Positions 23,233-24,124 of a stretch of 24,124 nucleotides of DNA are shown in pieces. The translations under genes and the position numbers were made by a program. The DNA comes from an uncultured Eggerthellaceae bacterium (GTDB lineage Bacteria > Actinomycetota > Coriobacteriia > Coriobacteriales > Eggerthellaceae), in contig CAMPAJ010000003.1 of NCBI GenBank assembly GCA_946631805.1, positions 1 to 24,124 on the forward strand. Direction: 5' to 3'. The notes below the pieces were generated by a model. It was not told the origin of the DNA. It searched no databases and saw nothing but the letters and a program-made list of their open reading frames with translations. Position 1 is the first letter of the stretch. Each line of letters begins with the position of its first letter.

Positions 23233-23678
23233 ATGATCACTCCTGGTTTGTATGTGTCGACAACGAGCTGGGTCGTGTGCGTCAGGCTCGGCATGGAGAC
23301 CCCGAATACGTGCGAGCGCAGCCCCATGCCGAACAGCGTCGGCGAGAAGCTGAGGGTTGCTACGTAACGTTCCAGGTCGCGTCCCACTCCGCTGCACGTG
23401 ACGCTGACGTTGACGTTTGGCGTTCCCATTGCGTCGCGTATTGCCGACTCGATACGCGCGCAACTCTGCGAAGCGCCCTGACCGTAAGCAGGCGATGCCG
23501 CATACGTGCAGATTGCGCTTTGCGCAGCTCGATCGAAAACGGCGCATTGGCCGAAAAACGTCAGGGCGTTGACGGCCAGCAGTGCGACTATAAGAAGGAC
23601 GGGCATCGCGCAGGCGAGTTCGATTGTCATTTGGCCGCGTCTCTCGACGAGCAGCCGACCAGCTTTCGTCATTCCCAT
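23229..23678 (-). CDS. TadE-like pseudopilin
   Basis: A 149-residue protein starting MGMTKAGRLLVERRGQMTIE. The segment RRGQMTIELACAMPVLLIVA is the TadE motif: G15 followed by Glu at +5 (E20), as in prepilins cut by a TadV-type peptidase, then a single membrane helix of about 20 residues. The remainder is a small extracytoplasmic domain with two Cys near the middle (C62 and C75 region, and one in VTCSG). TadE-like proteins are minor pseudopilins needed for Flp pilus assembly. GGAGG lies 7 bp before the ATG at 23678. The stop overlaps the next gene by ATGA. Family assignment is firm; no other tad gene is visible before the window ends. Confidence 0.88.
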   Translation of the reverse strand: MGMTKAGRLLVERRGQMTIELACAMPVLLIVALLAVNALTFFGQCAVFDRAAQSAICTYAASPAYGQGASQSCARIESAIRDAMGTPNVNVSVTCSGVGRDLERYVATLSFSPTLFGMGLRSHVFGVSMPSLTHTTQLVVDTYKPGVII

Positions 23679-24124
23679 ACGTGAGCCTCCGTCGTTTGGA
23701 TGTAGTAGGAGCGCAATCGCCCGATGAGCCCCTGGACTGCCGCAATGCCATACTCCTTTGCCTGAGGGGGTATGGGCACGGTTATGGGTATGGAGGGACC
23801 CCCTTCGCCGAGCAGCTCGATTGAGGCGATTTCGAACGAATCGCCGACGCTTTGGATTTGGGCGACGGCAACGCGCTCCGCCTCGGTGAGCGCAGACGAG
23901 AAGAGGTCGGTCGACATAGCAGGATGGGCGATAACCCGCTGCTTGACGACAAGCCAATTCGCTGCCCTGCCGTCGCTTTTTGCAGCCACATGCCCGGAGT
24001 TTACGAGCGCTGGTTTGAGCGCGCCGACTTTTGCGGGTTGCAGGCCGATGGTCTGAATGAGGCTATCGAGTTTATTCGAGGCCCATGTGCCCAATCCGCT
24101 CGCTCCTATGAGGGGCATCCCGTC
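23669..24124 (-). CDS. Partial unknown protein of the Tad-like locus
   Basis: Open from the window's right edge for 151 codons to a stop at 23669. It overlaps the TadE-like gene by 10 bp, so it is the preceding gene of the same operon. The visible part (LGTWASNKLDSLIQTIG, then LTEAERVAVAQIQSVGDSFEIASIEL and a proline-rich PITVPIPPQAK) shows no motif I recognise. An ATG at 24118 exists but the frame is open beyond it, so the true start is probably outside. By position it may be a second TadE/TadG-like protein or its soluble domain; that is only inference from context. Confidence 0.65.
   Translation of the reverse strand, partial: DGMPLIGASGLGTWASNKLDSLIQTIGLQPAKVGALKPALVNSGHVAAKSDGRAANWLVVKQRVIAHPAMSTDLFSSALTEAERVAVAQIQSVGDSFEIASIELLGEGGPSIPITVPIPPQAKEYGIAAVQGLIGRLRSYYIQTTEAHVWE

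Overview
The window is high-GC, with tight ATGA-type overlaps, good AGGAGG-like ribosome binding sites, very large Cna-B/LPXTG wall-anchored proteins, a Tad-type pilus locus and a short DtxR-type metalloregulator. This combination fits a gut or oral Coriobacteriia actinobacterium (Eggerthellaceae-like). That assignment is inference from gene style; there is no rRNA or other marker in the window to fix it.

Layout: (1) 1-2142 is a toxin-antitoxin-rich stretch. It holds a Phd antitoxin with a PIN toxin cut by the window edge (minus strand), a 40-aa hydrophobic peptide with a near-perfect Shine-Dalgarno (plus), and a three-gene RelB/PIN/unknown operon (minus). The operon is bracketed by copies of a 29-bp palindrome, and a third copy lies just upstream of the first adhesin. 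(2) 2470-17043 is a surface-adhesin locus. It has a 2251-aa fibro-slime/Cna-B protein ending in LPNTG, then a VWA/Cna-B protein ending in LPSTG whose signal-peptide end is out of frame with its body, then a Fic enzyme on the opposite strand, then only the last 60 codons of a third LPNTG protein. Two ~175-180 bp inverted-repeat-bounded elements lie in the gaps. No sortase gene is present in the window. (3) 17335-18855 carries an HTH-HipA-like kinase and an in-frame open extension past its stop. (4) 18885-21923 looks like core genome: a DtxR/MntR-like repressor with its own operator-like dyad, a probable structured small RNA with a near-consensus promoter, threonine synthase, and a ModE-like winged-helix protein. 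(5) 21930-24124 (minus) is the 3' end of a Tad-pilus-like operon, with a partial unknown gene, a TadE-like pseudopilin, an exported small protein, DUF192 and a zinc-ribbon protein; the first four genes overlap one another.

The adhesins probably give host or matrix attachment. The palindromes, the repeats at the frameshift and the swapped gene bodies suggest this surface locus is variable. Fic, HipA and the PIN systems make it a typical accessory island next to core genes.

The observations that look least explained are the ~170-nt four-hairpin RNA at 19512-19681, the 29-bp palindromes bracketing the TA operon, and the direct-repeat-associated frameshift at 10123-10182.
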